Shown: positions 1-7,682, counted from the stretch's first letter. The stretch is DNA of 36,101 nucleotides from CAYURH01 sp964447105 (GCA_964447105.1 CAYURH010000010.1:1-36101); one strand, 5' to 3'. The notes: generated by a model not told the origin, from the letters alone. Numbers and translations are program-made.

Positions 1-418
1 CAAAATGACCCAAATCGCCGCTAAAAATCAGCGCATGGTCAGCTTCGGCCAGGAGTTCCTGCGCCTTTTCTGGTTGCGTGGGCTGCAGCAGCGCCACGCC
101 CGTGCGGATGTTTACCGCGCGAAGTTGGCGCATCATACCCATGAGGTCACCCTGCGCTTCGGCATGAATTATCACCAATTGTGGCTTGAGACTAATCACC
201 GTTTCTAGCTCAGCAGTCGGATTAATGTACATCAAGTGCAAATCCGCCGCCACCGTCTCGGGCCAATACGCCTGAATAGGATTAATCAATTTCACCGGCG
301 CCAACTGGCCGTCGCTAAAATCCACATGCACGCGGGTAGCAAATGGTGCTACGCGAGCCATTTGTTCACGATACTCACGGGCATCAACAGCAGTGATAGA
401 CGGACAAACTATATTCAT
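1..418 (-). CDS. Ribulose-phosphate 3-epimerase-like TIM-barrel protein (3' end outside window)
   Basis: I translated this open frame by hand; it runs off the left edge without a stop, so 139 N-terminal residues are visible. It resembles ribulose-phosphate 3-epimerase, which interconverts ribulose-5-P and xylulose-5-P in the pentose phosphate pathway. Family landmarks appear in order: VHVDFSDG (canonical HVDVMDG), ADLHLM (canonical DVHLM), IIHAEA, and a GVALLQP strand before ADHALIFSG. The Met of the canonical HxDxMDG motif is Ser here, so the active site is not textbook and the true substrate could differ. The ATG at 418 overlaps the stop of the upstream membrane protein (ATGA), indicating translational coupling. 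Lying downstream of RpiB and GAPDH supports a sugar-phosphate role. Confidence 0.72.
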   Translation of the reverse strand, partial: MNIVCPSITAVDAREYREQMARVAPFATRVHVDFSDGQLAPVKLINPIQAYWPETVAADLHLMYINPTAELETVISLKPQLVIIHAEAQGDLMGMMRQLRAVNIRTGVALLQPTQPEKAQELLAEADHALIFSGDLGHF

Positions 419-855
419 GATTTCTTCTGATTACCCAGAAGCATCATTATAAAATAGATTGCCAAAAACCCAAACGCCATCCACGGGATACTTTCTAGCG
501 AACTCGCGAGAAATTCGGTGCTTATCTGCCCGTCGACATGGGGCGAAAACGTGGTCCAAAACACGGCCATATCGTGTATAAACGCGCCTAGCGCAACAAG
601 CAAGAATGCTACAGCCGCAAAGCGCGGCTTACTCTGCCCCACCACTGAAAAAAACGCCAAACTTGCATATTTCAAACCAAACAGTACCATGAGCCAAAAC
701 GATCCGTACACCGCGCTTTGCACATCTACTTGCCACATCACCAAACTTATGAGCACCACGGCCAGGAAAAACCCAGCACACACAATGCCCACCACAGCCC
801 ATCTGTGCCACCATGAATTCAACCAGCTGAGGCGGCTCACTTTTTTAACCGCCAT
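415..855 (-). CDS. Small four-helix membrane protein of unknown function
   Basis: This 146-residue protein has a short basic cytoplasmic N-terminus followed by four hydrophobic segments (roughly residues 17-39, 47-70, 78-98 and 119-138). No recognisable domain is seen. The start at 855 is chosen because its ATG overlaps the last codons of rpiB and the reading frame upstream has no membrane character; an open frame continues to 990 but would lie entirely inside rpiB. Its stop overlaps the start of the RPE-like gene. Its position between two sugar-phosphate isomerase/epimerase genes suggests co-expression with carbon metabolism, but a transport role would be a guess. Confidence 0.75.
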   Translation of the reverse strand: MAVKKVSRLSWLNSWWHRWAVVGIVCAGFFLAVVLISLVMWQVDVQSAVYGSFWLMVLFGLKYASLAFFSVVGQSKPRFAAVAFLLVALGAFIHDMAVFWTTFSPHVDGQISTEFLASSLESIPWMAFGFLAIYFIMMLLGNQKKS

Positions 856-1303
856 ATAGTTCCTCGATCTCGCGCAAGCGACGAGTGTGGCGCGGCGCTT
901 TAGAAAACGGCGTCTTGAGCCACAATTCAACGATATCAAACGTGCGCTGCTGGTCTTCTTCAAGCTTGTCGGCCGGCAAACATAGCACATTGCTGTCGTT
1001 GTCGTTGCGAGCCATACGCGCTTCTTCTTCGTCTTGAATCACCACGGCACGTATGCCATGGATGCGATTACTGGCAATGGCCATACCCTGACCACCGCCA
1101 CACAGCAGGATGGCGCGTGGGTCGGAGTCGGTACTGCCCAACACTTTGGTGGCAGCAGCAAACGCAAATTGCGGATAGTCGTCGTTGGGGTCTAGCACTT
1201 TGTCGCCAACGTCCTCGACTGTGTAGCCTTGTTTGCTTAGGCGAGCCATGATTTTTTCTTTCAGATAGTAGCCACGGTGGTCGGAGCCAATAAAGATTCG
1301 CAT
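845..1303 (-). CDS. rpiB: Ribose-5-phosphate isomerase B (RpiB/LacAB family)
   Basis: RpiB interconverts ribose-5-phosphate and ribulose-5-phosphate. The 152-residue length fits the family. The N-terminal GSDHRGYYLKEK phosphate-binding segment is nearly canonical. The catalytic-Cys loop reads LLCGGGQGMAIASN, against the usual CGTGIGMSIAANK. The later RNDNDSNVL motif matches the usual RxHNDANVL except that the catalytic-region His is Asn, which also occurs in variants acting on related sugars. The start ATG at 1303 lies one base after the GAPDH stop; an in-frame upstream ATG (1342) would sit inside gapA. It overlaps the following membrane gene by 11 bases. Confidence 0.92.
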   Translation of the reverse strand: MRIFIGSDHRGYYLKEKIMARLSKQGYTVEDVGDKVLDPNDDYPQFAFAAATKVLGSTDSDPRAILLCGGGQGMAIASNRIHGIRAVVIQDEEEARMARNDNDSNVLCLPADKLEEDQQRTFDIVELWLKTPFSKAPRHTRRLREIEELYGG

Positions 1304-1304
1304 A

Positions 1305-2318
1305 TTATTTGAGTCCTTTACCCACATCGGCTGTGAGCTCAACTAAGCGATTACTGTAGCCCCACTCGTTGTCGTACCAGGCTACCACTTTGACCAAATT
1401 GCCGCCCACTACGTTGGTGAGGCTCAGGTCTACGATAGCCGAGTGGCTGTTGCCTTTGAAATCACTCGAGACCAATTCATCTTCGGTGACGTCGAGGATT
1501 CCCTGGTAGTAGGGTTCTTTGGCGGCTTTTTTGAAGGCATCGTTGATCTGTTCGATAGTCACTTCTTTTTTGGTCACGAGTACAAAATCAGACAGCGACA
1601 CAACTGGGGTGGGAACGCGGATACTCAGGCCACCAAAGATGCCTTTGAGCGCAGGCAGCGCTTGCGCAGCGGCGATGCTGGCACCGGTTGTGGTGGGCAC
1701 AATGTTTTCGGCGGCGGCGCGAGCTTCACGCAAGTCTTTGGCTGGCGCGTCTTGCAAGCGCTGGCTGGCGGTGTAGCTGTGTACGGTGGTCATCATGGCT
1801 TTTTCAATGCCAAACGCGGCTTCCATAACGGCCGCCACGGGGGTAATACAGTTAGTGGTGCAGCTGCCGTTGTTGAGTACATCGGCCGAACCTTCCAGGG
1901 CATCTTCGTTGACACCCAGCACGATAGTGGTCGATCCTTCACCTTTGGCTGGAGCTGATATAATCACGCGCTTGGCACCAGCTGGGTCGATATGCGCTTT
2001 GGCTTTGGCTGGATCGACAAATAGACCAGTGCTTTCGATTACCACATCCACACCATGCGCACCCCACGGCAAAGCGGCTGGGTCTTTTTCGGCTAACACC
2101 TTGATATGGTGGCCGTTTACGGTGATGCCCGCCTCATCGGCTTTAACATCGTGCTGATAGGTGCCATAGCTGCTGTCGTATTTGAGCAAATGCGCGAGCG
2201 TCTTGGTGTCGGTTAAGTCATTGATGGCCACAATCTCTATGTCACTGCGCTCAAATGCGATTTTAAACGCACACCGCCCGATACGCCCAAAACCGTTAAT
2301 CGCCACTTTGGTCTTCAT
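1305..2318 (-). CDS. gap: Glyceraldehyde-3-phosphate dehydrogenase, type I
   Basis: NAD(P)-dependent GAPDH converts glyceraldehyde-3-P to 1,3-bisphosphoglycerate in glycolysis. At 337 residues it is full length. It has the Rossmann GFGRIGR motif at residues 9-15, the catalytic Cys153 in NGSCTTNC, and the C-terminal WYDNEWGYSNR signature. A GAGGG Shine-Dalgarno precedes the ATG, and a promoter lies about 40 bases upstream. It is the first gene of an operon continuing into rpiB, a membrane protein and an RPE-like epimerase, coupling lower glycolysis to the non-oxidative pentose phosphate branch. Confidence 0.98.
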   Translation of the reverse strand: MKTKVAINGFGRIGRCAFKIAFERSDIEIVAINDLTDTKTLAHLLKYDSSYGTYQHDVKADEAGITVNGHHIKVLAEKDPAALPWGAHGVDVVIESTGLFVDPAKAKAHIDPAGAKRVIISAPAKGEGSTTIVLGVNEDALEGSADVLNNGSCTTNCITPVAAVMEAAFGIEKAMMTTVHSYTASQRLQDAPAKDLREARAAAENIVPTTTGASIAAAQALPALKGIFGGLSIRVPTPVVSLSDFVLVTKKEVTIEQINDAFKKAAKEPYYQGILDVTEDELVSSDFKGNSHSAIVDLSLTNVVGGNLVKVVAWYDNEWGYSNRLVELTADVGKGLK

Positions 2319-2353
2319 ACACCCTCACTTTTTAGCATTAGCTATTTGCTTTT

Positions 2354-2381
2354 ATTGTAATAGATTGGCGTCAGCTTGCAA
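2354..2381 (-). promoter_or_regulatory. Promoter of the gap-rpiB operon
   Basis: On the minus strand a TTGCAA -35 box (2376-2381) lies 16 bases from a TACAAT -10 box (2354-2359). Transcription would begin about 30 bases before the GAPDH ATG, leaving room for its GAGGG ribosome-binding site. Confidence 0.6.
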
Positions 2382-2418
2382 TGGCTTGAAGCGATGTTCA
2401 AGAGTTGATGTCATATAG

Positions 2419-2447
2419 TTGCTTGGCCGCCCTCGGTGTTATATAGT
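2419..2447 (+). promoter_or_regulatory. Promoter of the GC-rich gene at 2480
   Basis: TTGCTT (2419-2424), a 17-base spacer, then TATAGT (2442-2447). It is divergent from the gap promoter and followed by an ACGGAGG ribosome-binding site. Confidence 0.6.
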
Positions 2448-2479
2448 AGCCCAGGCCAACTACTACGGAGGTCCCTAGG

Positions 2480-2950
2480 TTGGATCTGTTATACGTCGAG
2501 TCGCAAACCATGCTGCCTGGACCGCATGGTCTCGCACGGGCGGCTGCCGGTTTGCTTGCCGCACAAGCGGCGAACATTCTTCTGGCTACCGCGCCAGAAG
2601 GCGAAAACGAGTTTCTCCAGCGGGCCCTCGCCCTGTTGGGTGAGCGCACTCTGCGTGCCGACGATGGCGCGCGGCCGCAAACATTGTTACACCTGAAGAT
2701 CAGAAAGAAGACGATCCCATTCTTCCCTGATTCAACAGCTCAGTTACCGCTGTTCAGGCAACTCGCACTGCGAGGAGTCCAGATCGGTGAGCCCGATGGC
2801 GAACAACCTTCGTACTTCGTGGCGTTCCGCTCGTACGAACCAGGCGAGTGGCAGGCAGTACGCCCGACGGGTAAGCCCGCCGGAATCGTCGTGGCCAGCT
2901 GCGGCCCCAAAGAAGAGTTCGACCATACCGAGTTCGCCCACGCGACGTAG
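2480..2950 (+). CDS. Unknown 156-residue protein, GC-rich cassette gene
   Basis: I do not recognise this soluble protein. The start is a TTG chosen because an ACGGAGG Shine-Dalgarno (2465-2471) sits eight bases upstream. It has an Ala/Leu-rich N-terminal helical region, a central basic RKK segment, and a C-terminal part with FRSYEPGEW. No signal peptide or membrane segment is seen. Codon use is strongly G/C-ending, unlike the GAPDH operon beside it. It has its own promoter and a perfect 9-bp GC hairpin 10 bases after the stop, making a self-contained single-gene unit. Horizontal acquisition from a high-GC bacterium is the likely explanation. Confidence 0.75.
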   Translation: MDLLYVESQTMLPGPHGLARAAAGLLAAQAANILLATAPEGENEFLQRALALLGERTLRADDGARPQTLLHLKIRKKTIPFFPDSTAQLPLFRQLALRGVQIGEPDGEQPSYFVAFRSYEPGEWQAVRPTGKPAGIVVASCGPKEEFDHTEFAHAT

Positions 2951-2960
2951 TGGCTCAGTG

Positions 2961-2984
2961 GATGCGGGGTTCCGGCCCCGCATC
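2961..2984 (+). terminator. GC-rich hairpin without U-tract
   Basis: A perfect 9-bp inverted repeat (GATGCGGGG / CCCCGCATC) with a 6-base loop lies 10 bases after the stop of the preceding gene. It is not followed by a T-run. Confidence 0.65.
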
Positions 2985-3028
2985 TCACAAAATATCTATG
3001 TCATATATTTGACAATCCATGTTATTGA

Positions 3029-3057
3029 TTGACTTATAGTAATAATTATTCTATACT
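3029..3057 (+). promoter_or_regulatory. Strong promoter of the GH16 gene
   Basis: TTGACT (3029-3034), a 17-base spacer, and TATACT (3052-3057) form a near-consensus sigma-70-type promoter. A GAAGGGA ribosome-binding site follows before the ATG at 3100. A second TTGACA lies at 3009-3014 but its spacing to any -10 is poor. Confidence 0.75.
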
Positions 3058-3099
3058 GTATGGGTAAGAACCAATCTCGAGCCCTGAAGGGATCTTGAT

Positions 3100-4071
3100 A
3101 TGTTCGTGTATCGCAAGTTCGCGGCGACCGTTGTCGCTGGCGTCCTGGCCGTCAGCCTGGCCGCCTGCAGCGACGATCCGGCGCCGCAGTCGACTCCGTC
3201 GGCCGCGGCCAGCGCGAGCGCCTCGTCCACGCCGGCGAAAGACGCTCAGGGTTTCGCCCTGCTGCCTGCGAAGGTGTGGAACTTCGGCGATGTCAGCAAC
3301 AACCAACTGGCCACCGACTTCCCGCACGAAACCGGCGGCGACGGCTGGGGCAACCACGAGGTACAGTACTACACCGACGGCCCCAGCAACGCGTTCATCC
3401 AGAACGACCACTTGGTCATCAAGGCCGCGAAGGTCGGCAAGAAGGAGCTGGCGGCCAAGCTGTACGACGGCCGCAAGTACACGTCTGCCCGGCTGACCAC
3501 CAAGGGGACTTTCGAGTTCACCTACGGCAAGGTCATCTGGAAGGATGTTGTCCTGCCCAAGGGCGACGGCACGTGGTCGGCGCTGTGGGCATGGCCGGCT
3601 GGCAAAAAGTACACCCTGGCCGACGTGACGCCCAGCCCCAACGGCAACATCGGCTCGCTGAACGGCGAGATCGACGTCATGGAAAACGTAGGCGTGGAAG
3701 CTGCCGAGATCAATTGCTCGGCCCACGCCTATACGCATCACCCCAAGGGCGGCGAGCGCTCCGGCCAAGTTACGCTGGCCGACAACGCCATCTACCAACC
3801 GCACACCTACCGCCTGGACTGGACGCCGGACTACCTGCAATTCTGGGTGGACGACACCATGTACAGGCGGATCGAAAAGATCGCGGACCCCGGCGTGGCC
3901 GGCTGGCCCTACGATCAGCCCTACTTCCTGATCCTCAACGTCGCCATGGGTGGCGACTGGGGTGGGATGTACCGCAACCAGTACGGGCTCGACGCTGACG
4001 GCATCGACCCGCACTTCAAGGAAGCGGCAATGTCCATCGGCGGCATCGAGTACTACCCCTACGTGGGGTAG
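3100..4071 (+). CDS. GH16 family endo-beta-glucanase lipoprotein (laminarinase-like)
   Basis: GH16 enzymes hydrolyse beta-1,3 or mixed-linkage glucans with retention. The 323-residue protein begins with a lipoprotein signal peptide: basic start, hydrophobic stretch, and lipobox LAAC with Cys23. An Ala/Ser/Thr/Pro-rich linker (to about residue 50) follows, then a beta-sandwich domain. The catalytic motif EIDVME (Glu190, Asp192, Glu195) fits the laminarinase pattern. Typical GH16 segments follow: HTYRLDW, FWVDD and the late NVAMGGDWGG strand. It would be anchored on the outer face of the membrane. Base use is very unlike its neighbours: 41 of 60 bases are G/C in 3301-3360, and 18 of those 20 codons end in G/C. 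The linker style and composition are actinobacterial. It has its own promoter and terminator. Function is well supported; foreign origin is inferred. Confidence 0.93.
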   Translation: MFVYRKFAATVVAGVLAVSLAACSDDPAPQSTPSAAASASASSTPAKDAQGFALLPAKVWNFGDVSNNQLATDFPHETGGDGWGNHEVQYYTDGPSNAFIQNDHLVIKAAKVGKKELAAKLYDGRKYTSARLTTKGTFEFTYGKVIWKDVVLPKGDGTWSALWAWPAGKKYTLADVTPSPNGNIGSLNGEIDVMENVGVEAAEINCSAHAYTHHPKGGERSGQVTLADNAIYQPHTYRLDWTPDYLQFWVDDTMYRRIEKIADPGVAGWPYDQPYFLILNVAMGGDWGGMYRNQYGLDADGIDPHFKEAAMSIGGIEYYPYVG

Positions 4072-4081
4072 AACGCCCGAC

Positions 4082-4132
4082 GCGCGAACCCGCTCGGCAC
4101 CACACGGTGCCGGCGGGGACGCGCTGTTTTTT
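4082..4132 (+). terminator. Intrinsic terminator of the GH16 gene
   Basis: A long hairpin has three stacked stems (5, 5 and 7 bp: GCGCG/CGCGC, CCCGC/GCGGG, CGGCACC/GGTGCCG) with small internal loops, followed by TG and six T. It is the only one of the GC-rich gene hairpins here with a U-tract. Confidence 0.88.
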
Positions 4133-4143
4133 ATACCAATTAT

Positions 4144-5115
4144 TTACATCTTGGGTAGCCGCAGCTCAAACGAACTGCCTTTTCCCACTTCGCTCGTCGC
4201 AGTAATAAACCCGCGCATGTCACCAGCCAACTTTTTGGCAATCGCCAAGCCCAAACCATAGCCATTGCTACTACGCGCGCTGTCAGCGCGATAAAATCTG
4301 TCGAAAATGTGTGGCAAGTCAGCTTCTTTGATTCCTCGCCCTTTGTCGTCGATAGCCACTAGGCCATAGCCATCGTGGCGTGATACTGCCACTGTGACGC
4401 GCTGCCCCCGGCCACTGTATTTGATAGCGTTGTCCACAATAATGCCTATAATTTTGTCAGTGTGTGCGTAGTCGGCGCGAACTTTTACTGGTGCGGTTTT
4501 GAGAGCAATGTGCACATCTTTGACGTGAGCGAGCGGCTGGAGGCGTTTGACCACTTTGGCTGTTACTTCCGATAAATCAACCACTTCCATTTCAGGCGAG
4601 GCATCAGAACGCGCCAGCGTCAACAAACCTTCGGCTAGTCCGCTCAAACGATCGATTTCTTCCAGATTGCTCGCCAGCAATTCACGTGCCTCTTGGGTTT
4701 TTAGGTTTTTATCGCGCAAAGCGACCTCTATTTCTGCTTTCATGGCGGCTAGTGGCGTGCGCAACTCATGACTGGCATCGGCGGTAAAACGATTCTGTGC
4801 CTCTACCGATTCTTCGATCGGCCGCAAGGTACGACGCGCCAACAAATAGCTCGCACCGGCGCCCACCACCAGCACGGCAGTATTGAATAATACCAGATTC
4901 ACGACCAATCGCTGGCGACTCGCCAACAATTCGTCGTCGATAATCGACGTCAGGTCCACTTTGCCAATAGTAATCCGCACCGCACCATGCTGCAGCCCGC
5001 CACGCAATTCGTTGACCGCAGCGTTGTACACCCACGCACTAAACAACAGGCTGATCGCCATAATGATAGCTACATACCACATTGTCAGTCGGGTTATGGC
5101 GGATTCAAACATCAC
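4144..5115 (-). CDS. Two-component sensor histidine kinase
   Basis: A membrane sensor kinase of 323 residues. Two transmembrane segments (about 12-31 and 72-92) flank a short extracytoplasmic loop of about 40 residues, too small for a classical sensor domain. The phospho-acceptor His116 is in the SHELRTPL H-box, followed by a HATPase domain with N-box VDNAIKY, a DKGRGI G1-box and a GYGLGLAIAKK G2-box. No clear HAMP domain is present. The start is either GTG at 5115 (4-base overlap with the regulator stop) or the adjacent ATG at 5112; both imply translational coupling. It forms a pair with the upstream response regulator. The signal is unknown. Confidence 0.93.
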   Translation of the reverse strand: MMFESAITRLTMWYVAIIMAISLLFSAWVYNAAVNELRGGLQHGAVRITIGKVDLTSIIDDELLASRQRLVVNLVLFNTAVLVVGAGASYLLARRTLRPIEESVEAQNRFTADASHELRTPLAAMKAEIEVALRDKNLKTQEARELLASNLEEIDRLSGLAEGLLTLARSDASPEMEVVDLSEVTAKVVKRLQPLAHVKDVHIALKTAPVKVRADYAHTDKIIGIIVDNAIKYSGRGQRVTVAVSRHDGYGLVAIDDKGRGIKEADLPHIFDRFYRADSARSSNGYGLGLAIAKKLAGDMRGFITATSEVGKGSSFELRLPKM

Positions 5116-5786
5116 ACTCCCAGTTTATAGCCAAAGCCGCGCACAGTCTGTATGAGAGCAGGGCGTTTAGGAAACGCACGGTCGATTTTGGCACGCAGAT
5201 AGCCGATATACACTTCTACAGTATTAGGTAAAATGTCAGCGTCGTAATCCCAGACATGTGAGATGATAGTGTCTTTGGTAACTATAGTGCCTTGTTGGCG
5301 CAGCAAATATTCAAGCAACGCAAATTCTTTGCTGGTGAGCGTAATAGATGCGTCGCCGCGTTGCACGGCAAATGTCTGGGTATTGAGACTCAGGTCGTCA
5401 CACGTAAGCTCGGGCTTGAGCGACTGCGACGGACGACGGAGCAAGCTGCGAATGCGCGCCAATAACTCTTCGAACGCAAACGGTTTAATCAAATAATCAT
5501 CGGCGCCGGCGTTCAAGCCTTCTACGCGATCCCGTACTTTGTCTTTGGCAGTCAGCATGATGATAGGCGTATGTACTTTGGCCTGGCGCAATTCACGACA
5601 CACGTCCATGCCATCTATTCCAGGCAGCATCCGATCGAGCACGATGGCGTCATATGGTTCGTCCAGCGCAAAGCGCAAGCCTTCGTCGCCATCGTAACAG
5701 ACATCGACCGCAAAATTTTCTTGCTGGAGTCCACGCTTTAGCGCGCCTGCAATTTTTTGTTCGTCTTCGATGATCAATATTCGCAT
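5112..5786 (-). CDS. OmpR/PhoB-family response regulator
   Basis: A DNA-binding response regulator of 224 residues. The receiver domain (1-120) has the acidic pocket IIEDE, phospho-acceptor Asp51 in IVLDRMLPG, the Thr switch in MLTAKD, and the conserved Lys in LIKPF. A winged-helix trans_reg_C domain (about 128-223) ends in VRGFGYKLG. It overlaps the histidine kinase gene by a few bases, so the kinase is its cognate partner. It starts with ATG at 5786, preceded by only a weak AGG-type ribosome-binding site. Confidence 0.96.
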   Translation of the reverse strand: MRILIIEDEQKIAGALKRGLQQENFAVDVCYDGDEGLRFALDEPYDAIVLDRMLPGIDGMDVCRELRQAKVHTPIIMLTAKDKVRDRVEGLNAGADDYLIKPFAFEELLARIRSLLRRPSQSLKPELTCDDLSLNTQTFAVQRGDASITLTSKEFALLEYLLRQQGTIVTKDTIISHVWDYDADILPNTVEVYIGYLRAKIDRAFPKRPALIQTVRGFGYKLGV

Positions 5787-5831
5787 GTATATACCTAACT
5801 ACGTGCGACTTAGATGTGGCTGAGAATTATG

Positions 5832-6359
5832 CTACTTTTTGTAGCGCTCAATACACTCGTGGATGATCTTTTTGGCCTCTTCTGCATCGCCCCACCCCAA
5901 TACTTTGGTGGTGCCTGGCTTTTTTAGATCTTTGTAGTGCTCAAAATGATGAGCGACTTTTTGCTGCCAGCGTTCACCGAGATCGGCCAGTGTTTTGATG
6001 CGATCGCCGTTGTCGCGGTCGTCGGCGGGCACTACCACGATTTTGTGATCCATTTCGCCGTCGTCTTCGAAATTCATCACACCAATAATTCGTGCTTGCA
6101 GATACACACCGGTGGGGATAGGTTCAGGGCACACTACCAGTGTGTCGAGCTCATCGCCGTCCTCGTCGAGTGTCTGCGGAATAAAACCATAGCTCGCTGG
6201 TTTGGCAAAAATACTTGGCTCCACGCGGTCGATTTCGAACGCGGCGATATCACGGCGATATTCGATCTTCAAAATTGATCCCTCTGGGATCTCAATAACA
6301 GTAGTAATGATACCATTTGTCACGTCACCAGGCGTGAGCATTTTATTAAAATCAGGCAT
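5832..6359 (-). CDS. ppa: Inorganic pyrophosphatase (type I, soluble)
   Basis: It hydrolyses pyrophosphate to phosphate, pulling forward nucleotide polymerisation and aminoacylation. The 175-residue protein is typical of bacterial family I enzymes. The metal-binding signature DEDGDELDT, the KIEYRRD strand and the later VPADDRD motif are present; the usual hydrophobic last residue of the signature is Thr. The start at 6359 is chosen because AAAGGAG lies five bases upstream; the open frame extends to 6440 but those residues read through a GC hairpin. It is upstream of and codirectional with the two-component genes but separated from them by about 45 bases. Confidence 0.96.
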   Translation of the reverse strand: MPDFNKMLTPGDVTNGIITTVIEIPEGSILKIEYRRDIAAFEIDRVEPSIFAKPASYGFIPQTLDEDGDELDTLVVCPEPIPTGVYLQARIIGVMNFEDDGEMDHKIVVVPADDRDNGDRIKTLADLGERWQQKVAHHFEHYKDLKKPGTTKVLGWGDAEEAKKIIHECIERYKK

Positions 6360-6412
6360 ATGTCTCCTTTGCTTCTTTACAAGTGTAGCATATCTGTAAA
6401 CGAGGTGTATCT

Positions 6413-6443
6413 GGGGTGGCGAGCTGGGAGGGCTCGCCACCCC
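6413..6443 (-). terminator. GC-rich hairpin without U-tract
   Basis: A perfect 12-bp stem (GGGGTGGCGAGC / GCTCGCCACCCC) with a 7-base loop begins 7 bases beyond the stop of the minus-strand gene at 6450. No U-tract follows in that direction. Confidence 0.7.
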
Positions 6444-6449
6444 ACGGAT

Positions 6450-6800
6450 CTAACGATCCATGCAGCTACCGTCGCAACCCTCTTGCACGACTACGTCTTG
6501 GCCCTCGCCAGTACGCGAGAGCGGCCACTGCATAGTTGCGCGCTGTTTTGAACCCGTTAGACACAGGTAGCCGAGCATCTCCAGGGCTTTATCGCGGCGC
6601 GTATTCGCAACCTCCAACCACCAGACGCCGCTCAGTTGACCCACGTCCGTTTCATTGAAGTGGAGCCACACGAGCACCACCGGACCACGACGGAAGCGCG
6701 CCACGCCATGCATGGCACACAGGTCTACCGTAGCTGGATCGAATGGGCGCTGCTTGAGTTCTTCGCGGACGGCATCCGCTAATGTCGTACCTTGCTCCAT
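6450..6800 (-). CDS. Unknown 116-residue protein, GC-rich cassette gene
   Basis: No family is recognised. The start at 6800 is set by a GGGAGG ribosome-binding site six bases upstream; the frame is open to 6851 but has no better start. The protein is soluble, with an N-terminal helix (LADAVREELKQRP), a central beta-like VVLVWLHFNET stretch, a WWLEVAN segment, and a Cys-containing tail (CDGSC). Its codon bias is G/C-ending, unlike ppa or GDPD next to it. Candidate promoters are TTGATA-17-TATTTG or TTGACT-15-TATTAG on the minus strand around 6835-6875, both imperfect. A strong hairpin follows the stop. Confidence 0.72.
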   Translation of the reverse strand: MEQGTTLADAVREELKQRPFDPATVDLCAMHGVARFRRGPVVLVWLHFNETDVGQLSGVWWLEVANTRRDKALEMLGYLCLTGSKQRATMQWPLSRTGEGQDVVVQEGCDGSCMDR

Positions 6801-6866
6801 AGCCGCCTCCCTTGCGTCAGAGCATCTCTCAGCTAATACCGTCTGCGGCAAATAGTCAATGTAGCG

Positions 6867-6872
6867 TACAAT
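6867..6872 (+). promoter_or_regulatory. -10 box of the GDPD gene, near-leaderless
   Basis: TACAAT lies 11 bases before the ATG at 6884, so transcripts would have a leader of about 4 bases. No Shine-Dalgarno is present and no good -35 is seen. Confidence 0.55.
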
Positions 6873-6883
6873 ATCAAATAAGC

Positions 6884-7579
6884 ATGATTATTATCGGACA
6901 TCGCGGCGCGCGCGGTCTGGCGCCACAGAACACTCGGCAAGCATTCCGGGCTGGCATACGCGCCGGTGCAGACTGGATTGAATTTGATGTGCGGCGCACA
7001 CTCGACGGCCGAGTGGTGGTGGCGCATGACCCGCATTTGTTTACAGCCAGTTTGCGACCGGTGATTATTGGTCGCACGACGTACAGCAACCTCAAAAAAC
7101 TACCCACACGCAATGGACAACCCATCCTCGCCTTATCCGAAGCTTGCAACGCTATCGAAGGGCAAGCTGCCATGAATATCGAAATCAAAACTGCCGGATG
7201 CGCCCAAGATGTAGTGCGCAACGTACGTCGCTTGGTAAAAAACGGCGCGCACTATGACGACTTTTTAGTTTCGTCATTTTACCCCCAGCGTTTGCGTGAA
7301 GTAGCTGCGCTCGATGAACGAATCCCGCTGGGCCTCCTGCACGCACTGCAGCCCAAATCATTTTTGCAGCTCCACGATCTCCCTAGCCTCAAAGCCGTGG
7401 GGTTCCATCACCGCTTTTTGCCCACCGCCGACGGCATATTGCAAGCCAAGCAGCGCGGTCTCATGGTCTACGCCTACACGGTAAACACAACAAAACGAGC
7501 CAGACAACTGCTGGCTCGCGGAGTACAAGGTATAGTGACTGATCGCCCAGATAAGCTACGATCGCTCAAAAAAAATTAG
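6884..7579 (+). CDS. Glycerophosphodiester phosphodiesterase family protein
   Basis: GDPD enzymes release glycerol-3-phosphate from glycerophosphodiesters of degraded phospholipids. The 231-residue TIM-barrel protein has the catalytic HRGARG motif at the N-terminus, metal-binding EFDVR and the HDP motif, a NIEIK strand, and a late VTDRPD segment. No signal peptide is present, so it is likely cytoplasmic. The start at 6884 begins directly with the barrel strand MIIIGHRG; the frame is open further upstream, but that would place the start before the apparent -10 box. Together with GpsA (24160) it could manage a glycerol-phosphate pool in an organism that probably scavenges lipids. Confidence 0.94.
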   Translation: MIIIGHRGARGLAPQNTRQAFRAGIRAGADWIEFDVRRTLDGRVVVAHDPHLFTASLRPVIIGRTTYSNLKKLPTRNGQPILALSEACNAIEGQAAMNIEIKTAGCAQDVVRNVRRLVKNGAHYDDFLVSSFYPQRLREVAALDERIPLGLLHALQPKSFLQLHDLPSLKAVGFHHRFLPTADGILQAKQRGLMVYAYTVNTTKRARQLLARGVQGIVTDRPDKLRSLKKN

Positions 7580-7676
7580 TGTACTGGAGAGAGATTCGGG
7601 GGACGGACCGCTCTCCAGTACCATCCTGTGGCGTAAGGATGGCCGAAACGACGACAAAGAATCACCGTCGTATGGC
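7568..7676 (-). ncRNA. Candidate structured small RNA with own promoter and terminator
   Basis: Between GDPD and trxB, read on the minus strand, a TTGACA promoter (7683-7712) is followed by about 105 bases with three stem-loops and no plausible ORF. Loop 1 pairs 7666-7671 with 7648-7653 (ACGACG/CGTCGT), extended by GCC/GGC at 7674-7676 and 7642-7644. Loop 2 pairs CCATCC with GGATGG around 7622-7641. Loop 3 is a perfect 11-bp stem (7611-7621 with 7581-7591) with a 19-base loop, followed by eight U (7575-7568), a classical terminator. It does not match the 6S, SRP or tmRNA signatures I know. The terminator could alternatively only serve trxB, but the promoter downstream of trxB argues for an independent RNA. 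Confidence 0.6.
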
Positions 7677-7682
7677 TCGTAT

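Noticed and set aside
3046..4014. Long antisense ORF (322 codons) across the GH16 gene
   Set aside because: It is a by-product of high G/C in a real gene: low-complexity Val/Arg/Gly-rich translation, no ribosome-binding site, no domain. The same holds for antisense frames at 24316-24870.
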